From: Wenyingzhuangia fucanilytica
GTDB taxonomy: Bacteria; Bacteroidota; Bacteroidia; Flavobacteriales; Flavobacteriaceae
Direction: 5' to 3'
DNA length: 64,000 nt
Assembly: GCF_001697185.1 (NCBI RefSeq)
Contig: NZ_CP014224.1
Coordinates: forward strand, 2,402,501-2,466,500
The notes beneath the pieces are model-generated. The model saw only the letters and a program-made list of their open reading frames with translations, ran no database searches and was not told where the DNA came from. Every line of letters begins with the position of its first letter. The first letter of the stretch is position 1. Below are positions 35,264 through 44,753 of this stretch, one piece after another. The position numbers and the translations under genes were made by a program.

Positions 35264-36928
35264 ATGAACATTAGAACTTGGATTATCATTATTATAAATT
35301 CACTACTTTTTGTAGTTGTAATTTCTTTATCTACATCATTTTACAATCAGTTTGAAAAAACATTAGACGAGAAAATATTATCTCAACTAAGCTCAATTGA
35401 ACGACTAAAAAGAGTTCAGATTGAAAAATATTTAGATTCTGAATGGTATCATTTTACCGAAATTAGAGAAGACTCTTTACACAATATTGACCTTGATGAT
35501 TTAAAAAAACTTCCTTTTACTATTGATAAAACGGGGATGTATGATTTTACATCAATTTCTAAAAATGGATCTTTAACCCTTGGCTTTGTAAAAATCAAAA
35601 ACAAAGCCATCACAAGTCTAAAAATTATTCCTGGTGATAATATTCAACAAATTTTATTAGAGCGAACAGGAATGGGTAAAAGTGGTGAAACCTATTTGGT
35701 AGGAACTGATTACAAATTAAGATCAGCCTCTAGATTTTTCCCTAATAAACCACCATTTAAAATTGAAGCCAATACTAAAAGTGTTAAAAATGCTTTTAAT
35801 AATGTTCTAAAAAACGGTATTTATAAAGATTATAGAGATATTCCTGTTTATAGTGCTTATCACCGTATTGATATTTCTAACATTCACTGGGCTATTTTAT
35901 CAGAAATGGATGTAACAGAAGTAATGTTACCATTACAAGCCATGAAAATGAAATTATTATTAATAGCTTGTTCAATTCTTATCATCGCGCTTTTATTAGG
36001 AATCTACTTTACTCAATTCATTTCCACGCCTTTAAAAACAATGGAAACTCAATTGTTAGCCATGACAGAAGGAAACTACAATGTTAGCATTGGTAGAAAA
36101 ACCCACTTTAAAGAAATTAACGATATTTTAAAAGCTTTAAATTCTTTAAAAAAATCTTTAACCAGAGCCATTACTTTTTCTCAAGAAGTTGGAGAAATGA
36201 AATTAGACAGTAACTACAGACCAAAATCTGAAGCTGATGTTCTTGGAAATTCATTGGTGAAGATGAAAGATAAATTAGTAGAATATCAACATAAAGTAGC
36301 ACAAGCCAATACCAATAAAAAAAGAATTTTAATTGAAGGGCAAGAAACAGAAAGAAAAAGATTAGCACAAGAATTACATGATGGTATTGGACCTTTATTA
36401 ACCAGCCTTAGATTTTTTGTAGAAAACATGGAAATTGATATTGAGGAAAAAGAAAAAATGAAATCCTTAATAGATCATACCATTGCCGAAATTAGAAGAA
36501 TGACATACGCATTGATGCCTCCATCTTTAATAGATTTTGGTGTTGGAGAAACCCTAAAAACTTTTGTTAAACTAATCAAAAACACTACTAATCTTGATAT
36601 TGATTTTAACAACTCAATTAAAAACAAACACTCAAAAATAAATACCAATATTGCTATTTCTGTTTTTAGAATAAGTCAAGAATTGATTAACAACAGTGTG
36701 AAACACGCCCAAGCAGAAAAAATTAGAATTTCTATTACTGAGTTTGATGATTATTTATCTATTTTTTATTTTGATGATGGCATAGGTTATGATACAGAAA
36801 CTGTTAATTTAGGTTCTGGTATTATTAATATTAAAGAAAGAGTAGAAATATTAAATGGTTCTATTACTTTTGAATGTGAACCGCAAAATTCTAATGTTGA
36901 AATTGAAATTCCATTAACTCATGAGTAA
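35264..36928 (+). CDS. sensor histidine kinase (HisKA_3 type)
   Basis: 554 residues from the ATG at 35264. Helix at about 4-25, a periplasmic sensor domain (about 26-226) with a cache-like pattern (ERTGMGKSGETYLVGTD), second helix 228-250, HAMP, a coiled region, then a NarX/DegS-type kinase core with His372 in ELHDGIGPLLTSLR and an ATPase domain with NNSVKHA and DDGIGYD. The partner response regulator overlaps its end by 8 nt. The signal is unknown. Confidence 0.93.
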   Translation: MNIRTWIIIIINSLLFVVVISLSTSFYNQFEKTLDEKILSQLSSIERLKRVQIEKYLDSEWYHFTEIREDSLHNIDLDDLKKLPFTIDKTGMYDFTSISKNGSLTLGFVKIKNKAITSLKIIPGDNIQQILLERTGMGKSGETYLVGTDYKLRSASRFFPNKPPFKIEANTKSVKNAFNNVLKNGIYKDYRDIPVYSAYHRIDISNIHWAILSEMDVTEVMLPLQAMKMKLLLIACSILIIALLLGIYFTQFISTPLKTMETQLLAMTEGNYNVSIGRKTHFKEINDILKALNSLKKSLTRAITFSQEVGEMKLDSNYRPKSEADVLGNSLVKMKDKLVEYQHKVAQANTNKKRILIEGQETERKRLAQELHDGIGPLLTSLRFFVENMEIDIEEKEKMKSLIDHTIAEIRRMTYALMPPSLIDFGVGETLKTFVKLIKNTTNLDIDFNNSIKNKHSKINTNIAISVFRISQELINNSVKHAQAEKIRISITEFDDYLSIFYFDDGIGYDTETVNLGSGIINIKERVEILNGSITFECEPQNSNVEIEIPLTHE

Positions 36929-37550
36929 AATCAATCTTATTGTTGCAGATGATCATCAGTTATTTAGAGATGGATTAACTGCACTATTAAATAAACACGA
37001 TTTTTTAAATGTATTAGCAACCGTAGAAGATGGTTTAGAGTTGATTAATATTTTAAAAGACGGAATGCATCCTGATATTATTTTATTAGATCTATCTATG
37101 CCTAATATGAATGGATTTGAAGTTTTAAAAACATTAAGAAAAAAATACAAAGACATCAAAGCTATTGCCATTTCTATGCACGATGATGGTAACTATATTG
37201 CCAAATGTGCTCAGCATGGTGCTTATGGTTATTTGCTTAAAAACACTGATGAAGACGAAGTTTTAAATGCCATCAAACAAGTGCATGACGGACATAAATA
37301 CTACAACCAAGAATTGTCTAAAAAAATGATAGACAGTATGGCCGAAGTTAAAAGCATCAAAAAACTTACTAAAAAAGAATCTGAAATTTTAGAATTGCTT
37401 TCAAAAGGCTTAACAACTAAAGAAATTGCTTCAAAATTATATGTGAGTACAAGAACTGTAGAAACTCACAGATCAAATATGTTAAAAAAATTAGAAGTAA
37501 AAAACACTGTTGAATTGATTAACAAAGCTAGTACTTTAAAGATCATATAA
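36921..37550 (+). CDS. NarL/FixJ family response regulator
   Basis: 209 residues. Receiver domain with acidic pair Asp10-Asp11 and phospho-acceptor Asp57 (ILLDLSMPNMNG), then a LuxR-type helix-turn-helix (LTKKESEILELLSKGLTTKE, in part, and STRTVETHRSNMLKKL). Overlaps the kinase gene by 8 nt and forms a two-component pair with it. The immediately downstream small secreted protein is a candidate target. Confidence 0.95.
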   Translation: MSKINLIVADDHQLFRDGLTALLNKHDFLNVLATVEDGLELINILKDGMHPDIILLDLSMPNMNGFEVLKTLRKKYKDIKAIAISMHDDGNYIAKCAQHGAYGYLLKNTDEDEVLNAIKQVHDGHKYYNQELSKKMIDSMAEVKSIKKLTKKESEILELLSKGLTTKEIASKLYVSTRTVETHRSNMLKKLEVKNTVELINKASTLKII

Positions 37551-37682
37551 CTTTCACTCCGTATAAATACGTACAAACATATAGGTGTAAACACCATAAA
37601 AAAATACCATTTTTCTCATATTTCAAAATCCCTTAATTGCTCGTAATTTTATCATAGATAAATCAATTAAAAGATAGTGTTT

Positions 37683-37976
37683 ATGAAGAATTTAGTATGG
37701 ATTTTAGCAATGATAGTTGGAGGTAGTTTATACGCTCAAAAACAAAGTGATTTGATGGGACCTGAGGCTAAAAATTACAAGCCTTGGCAAAATGAAACTA
37801 AAGCTACTGTAGTTGTAAAAGAAAACAATAAAAGAAATTTAAGAAGCCCTGAGTTTAAGAATTATAAACCATGGAAGCATAAAAACGATAAAGAAACAGT
37901 TGCTATTGCTTCTGATGATCAAAAAAGAAAACTACAAGGTCCTGAAGCTAAAAACTACAAGCCTTGGAGAGATTAA
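37683..37976 (+). CDS. small secreted protein with three KNYKPW-type repeats
   Basis: 97 residues from the ATG at 37683 (a GTG two codons upstream is possible). Signal peptide to about residue 19, then three copies of a 12-residue motif: LMGPEAKNYKPW (24-35), LRSPEFKNYKPW (53-64) and LQGPEAKNYKPW (84-95), separated by charged linkers of 17 and 19 residues. No known domain. The spacer is basic and probably disordered. Alone between the response regulator and a terminator; an imperfectly conserved palindrome GGTGTaaACACC lies upstream at 37584-37595. Function unknown. Confidence 0.75.
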   Translation: MKNLVWILAMIVGGSLYAQKQSDLMGPEAKNYKPWQNETKATVVVKENNKRNLRSPEFKNYKPWKHKNDKETVAIASDDQKRKLQGPEAKNYKPWRD

Positions 37977-38006
37977 TATTTAATGAATAAGCGATTAGTT
38001 AGTTGG

Positions 38007-38045
38007 CAAAAAAGCTCTTTGATGATAAATCAAAGAGCTTTTTGT
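38007..38045. terminator. bidirectional terminator between the repeat protein and rhodanese genes
   Basis: Perfect stem AAAAAGCTCTTTGAT / ATCAAAGAGCTTTTT with a GATAA loop; serves both converging genes. Confidence 0.9.
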
Positions 38046-38063
38046 TTTTATACCAAATTGCTT

Positions 38064-38354
38064 TTAGCTAATGTATTGATCTACATTTTCCCATGGACCT
38101 CCATTGATAATATCAACACCATGTTGTTTTAAAAAATCTGTTGCTTGTTGGCTTCTTGCCCCACTTCTACAAACAGCAATTACAGGCTTTGCATATTCTT
38201 TTACCACATTCACTTTTCCTGGCAAAGTTTGTAAAATAATATGTTCTGAACCTGGAACATGTCCTTCTGCATACTCTTCATTAGTTCTAACATCTAATAC
38301 AACTGCTCCAGCCTTTAAATATTCTTGAATTTTTTCGTTATCAAATTGACTCAT
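38064..38354 (-). CDS. rhodanese-like sulfurtransferase
   Basis: 96-residue single rhodanese domain. The active loop is C62-R-S-G-A-R with the persulfide Cys62; the substrate-facing motifs DVRTNEEYAEGHVPGS (21-36) and NINGG-type ends are present. Cytoplasmic, no signal. A minus-strand -7 box TAAATTTG lies at 38381-38388, 27 nt upstream of the ATG. Confidence 0.93.
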   Translation of the reverse strand: MSQFDNEKIQEYLKAGAVVLDVRTNEEYAEGHVPGSEHIILQTLPGKVNVVKEYAKPVIAVCRSGARSQQATDFLKQHGVDIINGGPWENVDQYIS

Positions 38355-38563
38355 TTCTTATTTTTTTTTATTTCCAACAACAAATTTAACAATTGTTTTT
38401 AGCATACACACCATCTAATTACCTACAAAACAATACATCCTGCTTTTAAAAATATTCTATTTAACAAAATAATATGTAAATTGACCGCAAATGAGATTTT
38501 ATCATTATCATCTATTTTTTTATAAATTGTATTAATAACTAATAGGAACAATACTACCTTAAT

Positions 38564-39667
38564 ATGTTAAGCAATAATGAATTGTCTTTACAAGATGTAA
38601 AGACTAATAAAGAATTTAACTTAGAACGTTTTTTTAATATTTCTCCAAGCATACTTTGTATTGCATCAACCGAAGGAATTTTAAAAAAAGTAAACCCTTC
38701 TTTTTCAAAATTATTAGGATATAGCATAGAGGAACTTACTGAAACTCCTGTTAGTAATTACATACACCCAGAAGACAGACAAATTACTTCTAAGCTAAGA
38801 CATGACATTAGTAAAAACATACCTATGATTAATTTTGAGAATAGGTACATTACCAAAGCGGGGAATATTGTTTGGCTATCATGGACTTCTATATATGAAC
38901 CTGAGGATGAAGTAATTTATGCGGTAGCAAAAAACGTAACTCAAACAAAAGAATTAGAGAATAAAAGAAATTTATTATTGATAGAGCTAACAAGATTAAA
39001 CACTGAGCTTAAACAATTTGCTTATACTACTTCTCACAATTTAAGATCTCCCATAGATAATATTATTTCTCTATTTGGATTGATGAATTTCCCTAAAATT
39101 GAAGACCCAGAAACCCTAAAATATATTGAGGTCTTTTACACATCTGTTCTTCAATTAAAACAAACCTTAAACAAACACATAGAAACATTAGGAACCGAAA
39201 AAAAGATTAATGTTGATCTTAAATCACTTAACCTTAATAACACCCTAAATATTGTTAAAGAATCTGTAAATGAGTTATTAAAAACCTCAAAAGCAACTTT
39301 AAATGTAGACTTTAAAGAAGTTCCTAATATTAAATTCAGTTCATTTTATTTACAAAGTATTTTCCTTAACCTTATTTCTAATTCGATTAAATACGCTGAT
39401 TCCAAAAGAAAACTAATCATCTCTATTACCTCCAAAAAAGTAAACAATAAGCCTCAAATTATTTTTTCTGATAATGGAATTGGTTTTGATATGGATAAAG
39501 TAAATGGGAATATTTTTAAATTAAATCAAACCTTCCATAATCATCAAAACAGTAAAGGAATTGGATTGTTTTTAGTTAAAAGTCACCTAGAAAGTTTAAA
39601 CGGTAGTATTGAAGTTAATAGCAAAGTAGATGTAGGAACTACTTTTACTTTAACATTTAACGAATAA
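38564..39667 (+). CDS. PAS domain sensor histidine kinase
   Basis: 367-residue soluble kinase: a PAS domain at about 22-130 (FFNISPSILCIASTEGILKK, in part), a dimerisation helix with His158 in the HNLRSP box, and an ATPase domain (NLISNSIKYAD, DNGIGFDM, GIGLFLVKSHLESLNG). No membrane helix and no response regulator beside it, so it is an orphan cytoplasmic kinase. Confidence 0.92.
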   Translation: MLSNNELSLQDVKTNKEFNLERFFNISPSILCIASTEGILKKVNPSFSKLLGYSIEELTETPVSNYIHPEDRQITSKLRHDISKNIPMINFENRYITKAGNIVWLSWTSIYEPEDEVIYAVAKNVTQTKELENKRNLLLIELTRLNTELKQFAYTTSHNLRSPIDNIISLFGLMNFPKIEDPETLKYIEVFYTSVLQLKQTLNKHIETLGTEKKINVDLKSLNLNNTLNIVKESVNELLKTSKATLNVDFKEVPNIKFSSFYLQSIFLNLISNSIKYADSKRKLIISITSKKVNNKPQIIFSDNGIGFDMDKVNGNIFKLNQTFHNHQNSKGIGLFLVKSHLESLNGSIEVNSKVDVGTTFTLTFNE

Positions 39668-39712
39668 CGATCGTCTTTATTGAAGGGCATTTAGATAATT
39701 ACCAGCAATTTT

Positions 39713-40648
39713 ATGAAAAAAAGTTTTAATAAGATATTAATTTTGGGGTTAGCTTTTAGTATTGGAATATCATCAAATACATTTTCTCAAGAAAATCAAA
39801 TTCCTCTATGGGATACAGTTCCTGGAGCAAAACATAACAAAGACTATAAAGAAGAACCTAGGTTAGATAAAAACGGAAATAGAACCGGTATAAAAAAAGT
39901 AACAAATCCTAGCATTACACCCTATTTAGTTAATAACAGTTCTAGTAACAATACAGCTGTAATTATTTGTCCTGGTGGTGCTTATTCTGTTTTAGCTATT
40001 GATAAAGAAGGAATTGATATCGCCAAATATTTTAACTCCATTGGTGTTTCCGCCTTTGTGTTAAAGTACAGATTACCCACAGATCTTATTATGGACAACA
40101 AAACCATCGGACCATTACAAGATGCTCAAGAAGCCATTAGAACAGTGCGAAGAAATGCCAAAATATGGAACATCAATCCAAATAAAATTGGAATTATGGG
40201 CTTCTCTGCTGGTGGACACCTAGCCTCTACTTTATCTACACATTATAATGATAAAGTTTATCAATCAGATGAAACCAATGCAAAACCAAATTTTTCTATT
40301 CTAATCTATCCTGTAATTTCTATGGAAGATGGTATTACTCATAAAGGATCAAGAACGAATCTTTTAGGTAAAAACGCATCTATTGATTTGATAAAAAAAT
40401 ACTCTAACGAAAAACAAATTGATGCCAACACACCACCTACTTTTCTTGTACACGCTACTGATGATCTTGTAGTACCAGTAGAAAATAGCATCAACTATTA
40501 TTTAAAACTAAAAGAATACAAAGTTAGAGCCGAAATGCACCTATATGAAAATGGTGGACACGGTTTTGGATTAGGTAAAAAAGGTACAAATGTTAACTGG
40601 ACTCATACACTTAAAAACTGGCTTGACATCAACCACTTACTTCCTTAA
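39713..40648 (+). CDS. secreted alpha/beta hydrolase (esterase-like)
   Basis: 311 residues with a signal peptide (about 1-26). Oxyanion motif PGGAYSVL (88-94 region), nucleophile Ser165 in GFSAGG, and catalytic Asp/His near the C-terminus (DDLVVPVENS; NGGHGFGL). It matches the acetyl-esterase / BD-FAE-like group acting on decorated carbohydrates, but no carbohydrate gene cluster is nearby. Substrate not determined. Confidence 0.88.
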   Translation: MKKSFNKILILGLAFSIGISSNTFSQENQIPLWDTVPGAKHNKDYKEEPRLDKNGNRTGIKKVTNPSITPYLVNNSSSNNTAVIICPGGAYSVLAIDKEGIDIAKYFNSIGVSAFVLKYRLPTDLIMDNKTIGPLQDAQEAIRTVRRNAKIWNINPNKIGIMGFSAGGHLASTLSTHYNDKVYQSDETNAKPNFSILIYPVISMEDGITHKGSRTNLLGKNASIDLIKKYSNEKQIDANTPPTFLVHATDDLVVPVENSINYYLKLKEYKVRAEMHLYENGGHGFGLGKKGTNVNWTHTLKNWLDINHLLP

Positions 40649-40757
40649 ATTTAATTAAAAACTCATCCTAAATATTTAACAAAAATTCTTTAAGCTTTTT
40701 AAAGATTTTTTATTTGATAAGATTTATCAAATGAGCACCAATGCATATGGATAGCGC

Positions 40758-40788
40758 TTGTACATTCCTTAAAAAATCACGACTTTTG
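40758..40788 (+). promoter_or_regulatory. proBA promoter
   Basis: -33 TTG at 40758-40760, 20-nt spacer, -7 GACTTTTG at 40781-40788 (one base off consensus). Start near 40795, leader about 37 nt. Confidence 0.45.
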
Positions 40789-40831
40789 TAACACCATATT
40801 TGTTTTTTCATTATTAGAAGCAATAACCACC

Positions 40832-41911
40832 ATGAATGTTATATCTAAGAAGATTTTAATTAAAATAGGTTCCAATGTTCTTACACTTTCATCAGGTGCT
40901 CCTAATAAAGATCGTATAGAACATCTTGTGGAACAAGTAGCATTATTAAAGAAACAAGGACATCAAGTAATTTTGGTTTCCTCTGGAGCTGTTGCAGCAG
41001 GTAGGTCTCAAGTTAACTTACCATCATCGTTAGATGCGGTAAGTAAAAGACAAGTTTTGGCCTCGGTAGGTCAAATTGCCTTAATGAACCTATACAACAG
41101 TTTCTTTACCAATCATCAATTGGTTTGTTCTCAGGTATTAATTACTAAAGAGTCCTTTAGTACAAGAGAACATTATTTAAACATGACCAATTGTATTGAA
41201 GCATTACTAAAGTGTAACATCACCCCAATTATTAACGAAAATGATGTGGTTTCTGTTACAGAATTAATGTTTACTGATAATGATGAATTATCTGGTTTGG
41301 TTGCTAGTATGGTACAAGCTGATGAATTACTGATTTTAAGTAATGTAGATGGAATTTTTACAGACCACCCTACAAAACCTAATGCAAAACTAATTAGAGA
41401 TTTTGACAACGAAGAAATCAATTTAGAAGATGCTATTAGCGAAGAAAAATCAGAATTTGGACGTGGGGGAATGTTAACCAAAGCCAATACTGCAATCAAA
41501 ATTGCTGCTTTGGGTGTAAATGTATCTATTGGAAATGGTACTGTCCCCAACATTACTGCCCAACTCTTAAACAGAGAAACAGGAACGTTTTTTAAAGCTC
41601 GTCACGATAAAAACAAATCGGCAGTAAAAAAATGGATCACCAATTCAGGAACTTTTTCTAAAGGAAAAGTTTATATTAACCAAGGTGCTCATCAAGCACT
41701 TTTAAGCAATCAAGCAAATAGTTTGTTGCCTGTTGGTATTGAAAAATTAGAAGGTGATTTTAAAAAAGGTGACATCATTACTATTATTGATTGCAATGGT
41801 AATGAAGTAGGTTATGGAAAGGCATCTTATGGTGCAGAGAAAGCTAATGTGTTTCAAAAAAAACACAACCAGCCTGCGTTAGTGCACTATAATTACTTAA
41901 CAATAAAGTAA
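40832..41911 (+). CDS. proB: glutamate 5-kinase
   Basis: First step of proline synthesis: phosphorylates glutamate. 359 residues: amino acid kinase domain (KKILIKIGSNVLTLS, VSSGAVAAGR, INENDVVS, LSNVDGIFTDHP, GRGGMLTKANTA) and a C-terminal PUA domain from about 275. Followed 2 nt later by proA; the two enzymes work as a channel. Confidence 0.95.
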   Translation: MNVISKKILIKIGSNVLTLSSGAPNKDRIEHLVEQVALLKKQGHQVILVSSGAVAAGRSQVNLPSSLDAVSKRQVLASVGQIALMNLYNSFFTNHQLVCSQVLITKESFSTREHYLNMTNCIEALLKCNITPIINENDVVSVTELMFTDNDELSGLVASMVQADELLILSNVDGIFTDHPTKPNAKLIRDFDNEEINLEDAISEEKSEFGRGGMLTKANTAIKIAALGVNVSIGNGTVPNITAQLLNRETGTFFKARHDKNKSAVKKWITNSGTFSKGKVYINQGAHQALLSNQANSLLPVGIEKLEGDFKKGDIITIIDCNGNEVGYGKASYGAEKANVFQKKHNQPALVHYNYLTIK

Positions 41912-41913
41912 GA

Positions 41914-43164
41914 ATGGAATTTAAATTAGAAAAAACATTTCAAAACGCTAGAAACGCAAGTAGAGCATTAATTGAAATATCTACAGAAGAAATTAACAGC
42001 ATATTGGTAGAAATTGCAGACAAAGCAATTGCTAATACTGATGCTATTTTAGAAGCAAATCAAAAAGATTTGGATCGTATGGATAAAAACGACCCAAAAT
42101 ACGATCGCTTATTATTAAATGCTGAAAGAATTGCAGGTATTGCAGGAGATATTAAAAATGTAGCCAATTTAGAAAGTCCAATCGGAAAATTGATTGAAAA
42201 CAAAGTATTGGATAATGGTTTAGATATTTCTAGAATAAAAGTACCTATTGGTGTTATTGGAGTAATTTATGAAGCTAGACCTAATGTTTCTTTTGACGTA
42301 TTTGCTATTTGTTTTAAAACTCAAAACGCATGTATTTTAAAAGGTGGTAGCGATGCTGAGTTTTCTAATATTGCTATTGTAAACATTATTAAAGAAGTAT
42401 TAAAGAGCCACAATATTAATACTGATGTTGTAACACTTTTACCTGCAGATAGAAGTGCAACTACAGAAATGTTAAATGCTGTAAAATACGTTGATGTTAT
42501 TATTCCTAGAGGAAGTCAAGGATTAATTAATTACGTTCGTGAAAATGCCAAAGTTCCTGTTATAGAAACAGGTGCGGGAATTGTACATATCTATTTTGAT
42601 AAGGATGGTGATGTTGCTAAAGGAGCTGCAATTATTGCCAATGCTAAAACAAGAAGAGTTAGTGTTTGTAACGCTTTAGATTGTTTGTTAATTCACGAAT
42701 CTCAATTAAGTAATTTAAATAAATTATCAACTGAGTTAGCAGAAAAAGGAACCACTATTTATGCTGATGAAAAGTCTTTTGCACAATTAACAAATTATCC
42801 AAAAGATTTATTAAACAAAGCAGACAAAGATCACTTTGGTACTGAATTTTTAGCCAATACAATGTCTATTAAAACAGTAGAAAACATTGATGAAGCTTTA
42901 AATCATATTGCTGAATATAGTTCTAAACACAGTGAGGCAATTATTTCTGAAAATGCAGAAACAATTACCAAATACTTAAACGTAGTAGATGCTGCCGCTG
43001 TATATGCTAACGCCTCAACTGCATACACAGATGGAGCTCAATTTGGTTTAGGAGCAGAAATAGGAATTAGTACACAAAAATTACACGCTAGAGGACCTAT
43101 GGCCTTAGATGAAATTACCTCTTACAAGTGGGTAATTAAAGGAAACGGACAAACTAGATCTTAG
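41914..43164 (+). CDS. proA: gamma-glutamyl phosphate reductase
   Basis: Second step of proline synthesis: NADPH reduction of glutamyl-5-phosphate to the semialdehyde. 416 residues, aldehyde-dehydrogenase fold, with the catalytic cysteine in RRVSVCNALDCLLIHE and the YEARPNVSFDVFAICFKTQN cofactor region, in part. Operon with proB; a terminator follows at 43213-43260. Confidence 0.96.
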   Translation: MEFKLEKTFQNARNASRALIEISTEEINSILVEIADKAIANTDAILEANQKDLDRMDKNDPKYDRLLLNAERIAGIAGDIKNVANLESPIGKLIENKVLDNGLDISRIKVPIGVIGVIYEARPNVSFDVFAICFKTQNACILKGGSDAEFSNIAIVNIIKEVLKSHNINTDVVTLLPADRSATTEMLNAVKYVDVIIPRGSQGLINYVRENAKVPVIETGAGIVHIYFDKDGDVAKGAAIIANAKTRRVSVCNALDCLLIHESQLSNLNKLSTELAEKGTTIYADEKSFAQLTNYPKDLLNKADKDHFGTEFLANTMSIKTVENIDEALNHIAEYSSKHSEAIISENAETITKYLNVVDAAAVYANASTAYTDGAQFGLGAEIGISTQKLHARGPMALDEITSYKWVIKGNGQTRS

Positions 43165-43212
43165 TACTTCTAAAAAAATATAATTTTTTATACAAGCATA
43201 AAATCAGTATAT

Positions 43213-43260
43213 TTGAATAGTTACCTTCTAAAAACGGAGGTAGCTATTCTTTTTTTATTT
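43213..43260 (+). terminator. proBA terminator
   Basis: Stem GAATAGTTACCTTC / GGAGGTAGCTATTC (with G-U pairs), six-base loop, T7 tail. The next gene starts 16 nt later. Confidence 0.75.
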
Positions 43261-43276
43261 AAAAACTGAACTTAAA

Positions 43277-43858
43277 ATGCCTAAGAGAATTGTAGATTTT
43301 TTATCAAAAACTCATGAAATACCAAAAGCTGAAGCTGATATTTTGATGAGCTTGGTAAAACCTATGACGCTTTTTAAAGGAGAGTATTTAAATATTGAAG
43401 ATAAAATTCCCAGACACGGAGCTTTTGTTATTTCTGGTATTCTAAGAGAATACTACACAGATGCCAAAGGAATAGATTATATAAGGAGATTTGCCTACGA
43501 AAATTGGTGGATGGTTGATTTGTATGAATTATTGCATGACAAACCTGCCCTTTGTAGTGTTCAAGCCATAGAAAAAACCGAACTGCTAACTTTTACCAAA
43601 GAAGACTGTAATGTTTTAATGGAAAAGTGTCCTATTTCTACAAAAGTTTTACAAGAAATTTCTGCAGCAGAAAAATATTCTCTTGCTAAAAAAGAAAAAC
43701 AAAAAAGAAGTTTAACTGCACAAGAAAACTATGAATCTCTTTTAAAACTTCATTCAGGAATCGACAAAAGAATCCCTTTATTCCACATTGCTTCTTATTT
43801 AAACATCAAACCAGAATCGTTAAGTAGGATTAGAAAACAAATGAGCTTGATTAAGTAG
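43277..43858 (+). CDS. Crp/Fnr-type regulator (cyclic nucleotide-binding fold)
   Basis: 193 residues: cupin-like effector domain (about 25-120, with GAFVISGILREYY and WWMVDLYELL) and a C-terminal segment with IPLFHIASYLNIKPESLSRI as the helix-turn-helix. The phosphate-binding RxS motif of true cAMP receptors is absent, as in many Bacteroidota members, so the ligand is unclear. Paralogue of the gene 225 nt downstream. It follows the proBA terminator. Confidence 0.88.
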   Translation: MPKRIVDFLSKTHEIPKAEADILMSLVKPMTLFKGEYLNIEDKIPRHGAFVISGILREYYTDAKGIDYIRRFAYENWWMVDLYELLHDKPALCSVQAIEKTELLTFTKEDCNVLMEKCPISTKVLQEISAAEKYSLAKKEKQKRSLTAQENYESLLKLHSGIDKRIPLFHIASYLNIKPESLSRIRKQMSLIK

Positions 43859-43937
43859 CCTATAATCAAATCTTTGCATATTTCATTTTTTTTATCCTTC
43901 AAAAAAGGATTCTTTATAATATTACCCTTTTTTAATG

Positions 43938-43995
43938 TAATTTTGTTAATCTATTAAAGAAAAGTTAACAAAGTTGTAAAACGGCTTTATTTTTG
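43938..43995 (+). promoter_or_regulatory. two possible -7 boxes before the second Crp-like gene
   Basis: TAATTTTG (43938-43945) and TATTTTTG (43988-43995), both exact consensus -7 matches; neither has a good -33. The gap 43859-44083 holds nothing else recognisable. Confidence 0.4.
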
Positions 43996-44083
43996 TATTC
44001 ACATATAAAGACTAAAAAGTATTTATATATTCTGAGCTATGAAAGATATTACAATAATAAAACCACCCTAAATCATTTGAGTA

Positions 44084-44659
44084 ATGCTTTATAAAATAAA
44101 AGAGTACTACAAGAAACGAGGCGTCATCATTCCAGATAATGAATTTAACATTATTTCAGAATTGCTTCAATCAAGAACATTAAAGAAAAAAGAGTTTTTT
44201 TATAAAACAGGAGACACTAATACCTCAGTCGCTTATATTTTAAAAGGATCTTTAAGAGTATTTATTACAGACAGTCAAAAAAAAGAGTTTAATCGTTTTT
44301 TTGCATTTGAAGACTGGTGGGTAGGAGAATACCATCAAGTAATGAATAACTTACCTTCTAAAACAAGTGTACAAGCTCTTGAGGAAACCGATATTATAGA
44401 AATAACAAAAGAAGCCTTAGATATTATTCTAGAAAAATGTCCAGTATTTACAAGAGCAACCTTTAACTTTTATTTAAAAAGTTATGCCAATCTTTTAGAA
44501 AAAGAAGAACTTAAAAAAACATTGACTATTGAAGAATTATACCTTGATATTCTAAAAAACAAACCTCAAGTTTTAAAGAGAATTCCTCTTTATCACATTG
44601 CGAGTTATTTGGGTGTAAAACCAGAGTCTTTAAGTAGAGTAAAAAAGAAATTTCAATAA
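44084..44659 (+). CDS. Crp/Fnr-type regulator, second copy
   Basis: 191 residues, same architecture as the 43277-43858 gene: GSLRVFI-type effector domain, FEDWWVGEYHQV matching ENWWMVDLYEL, and RIPLYHIASYLGVKPESLSRVKKK as the helix-turn-helix. The recognition helices are nearly identical, so both may bind the same sites, while the effector domains have diverged. Own upstream -7 boxes and own terminator. Confidence 0.88.
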   Translation: MLYKIKEYYKKRGVIIPDNEFNIISELLQSRTLKKKEFFYKTGDTNTSVAYILKGSLRVFITDSQKKEFNRFFAFEDWWVGEYHQVMNNLPSKTSVQALEETDIIEITKEALDIILEKCPVFTRATFNFYLKSYANLLEKEELKKTLTIEELYLDILKNKPQVLKRIPLYHIASYLGVKPESLSRVKKKFQ

Positions 44660-44661
44660 TT

Positions 44662-44693
44662 AAAAGCGATAAAATTTAATTTTATCGCTTTCA
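44662..44693 (+). terminator. terminator of the second Crp-like gene
   Basis: Near-perfect stem AAAGCGATAAAATT / AATTTTATCGCTTT directly after the stop codon; the T-run is short (TTTC). Confidence 0.7.
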
Positions 44694-44702
44694 TTATTTG
44701 CT

Positions 44703-44736
44703 TTGATTTTATAACCATTCATTTTACGTATCTTTG
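44703..44736 (+). promoter_or_regulatory. der promoter
   Basis: -33 TTG (TTTG 44702-44705) and an exact -7 TATCTTTG (44729-44736) with a 23-nt spacer. Start near 44743, 11 nt before the ATG: a near leaderless mRNA. Confidence 0.65.
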
Positions 44737-44753
44737 CACAAAATTTACATTTC

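Noticed and set aside
41173-41553. 126-codon open frame antisense to proB
   Set aside because: proB on the plus strand is a full-length recognised enzyme; the antisense product has no start signals or recognisable domain.
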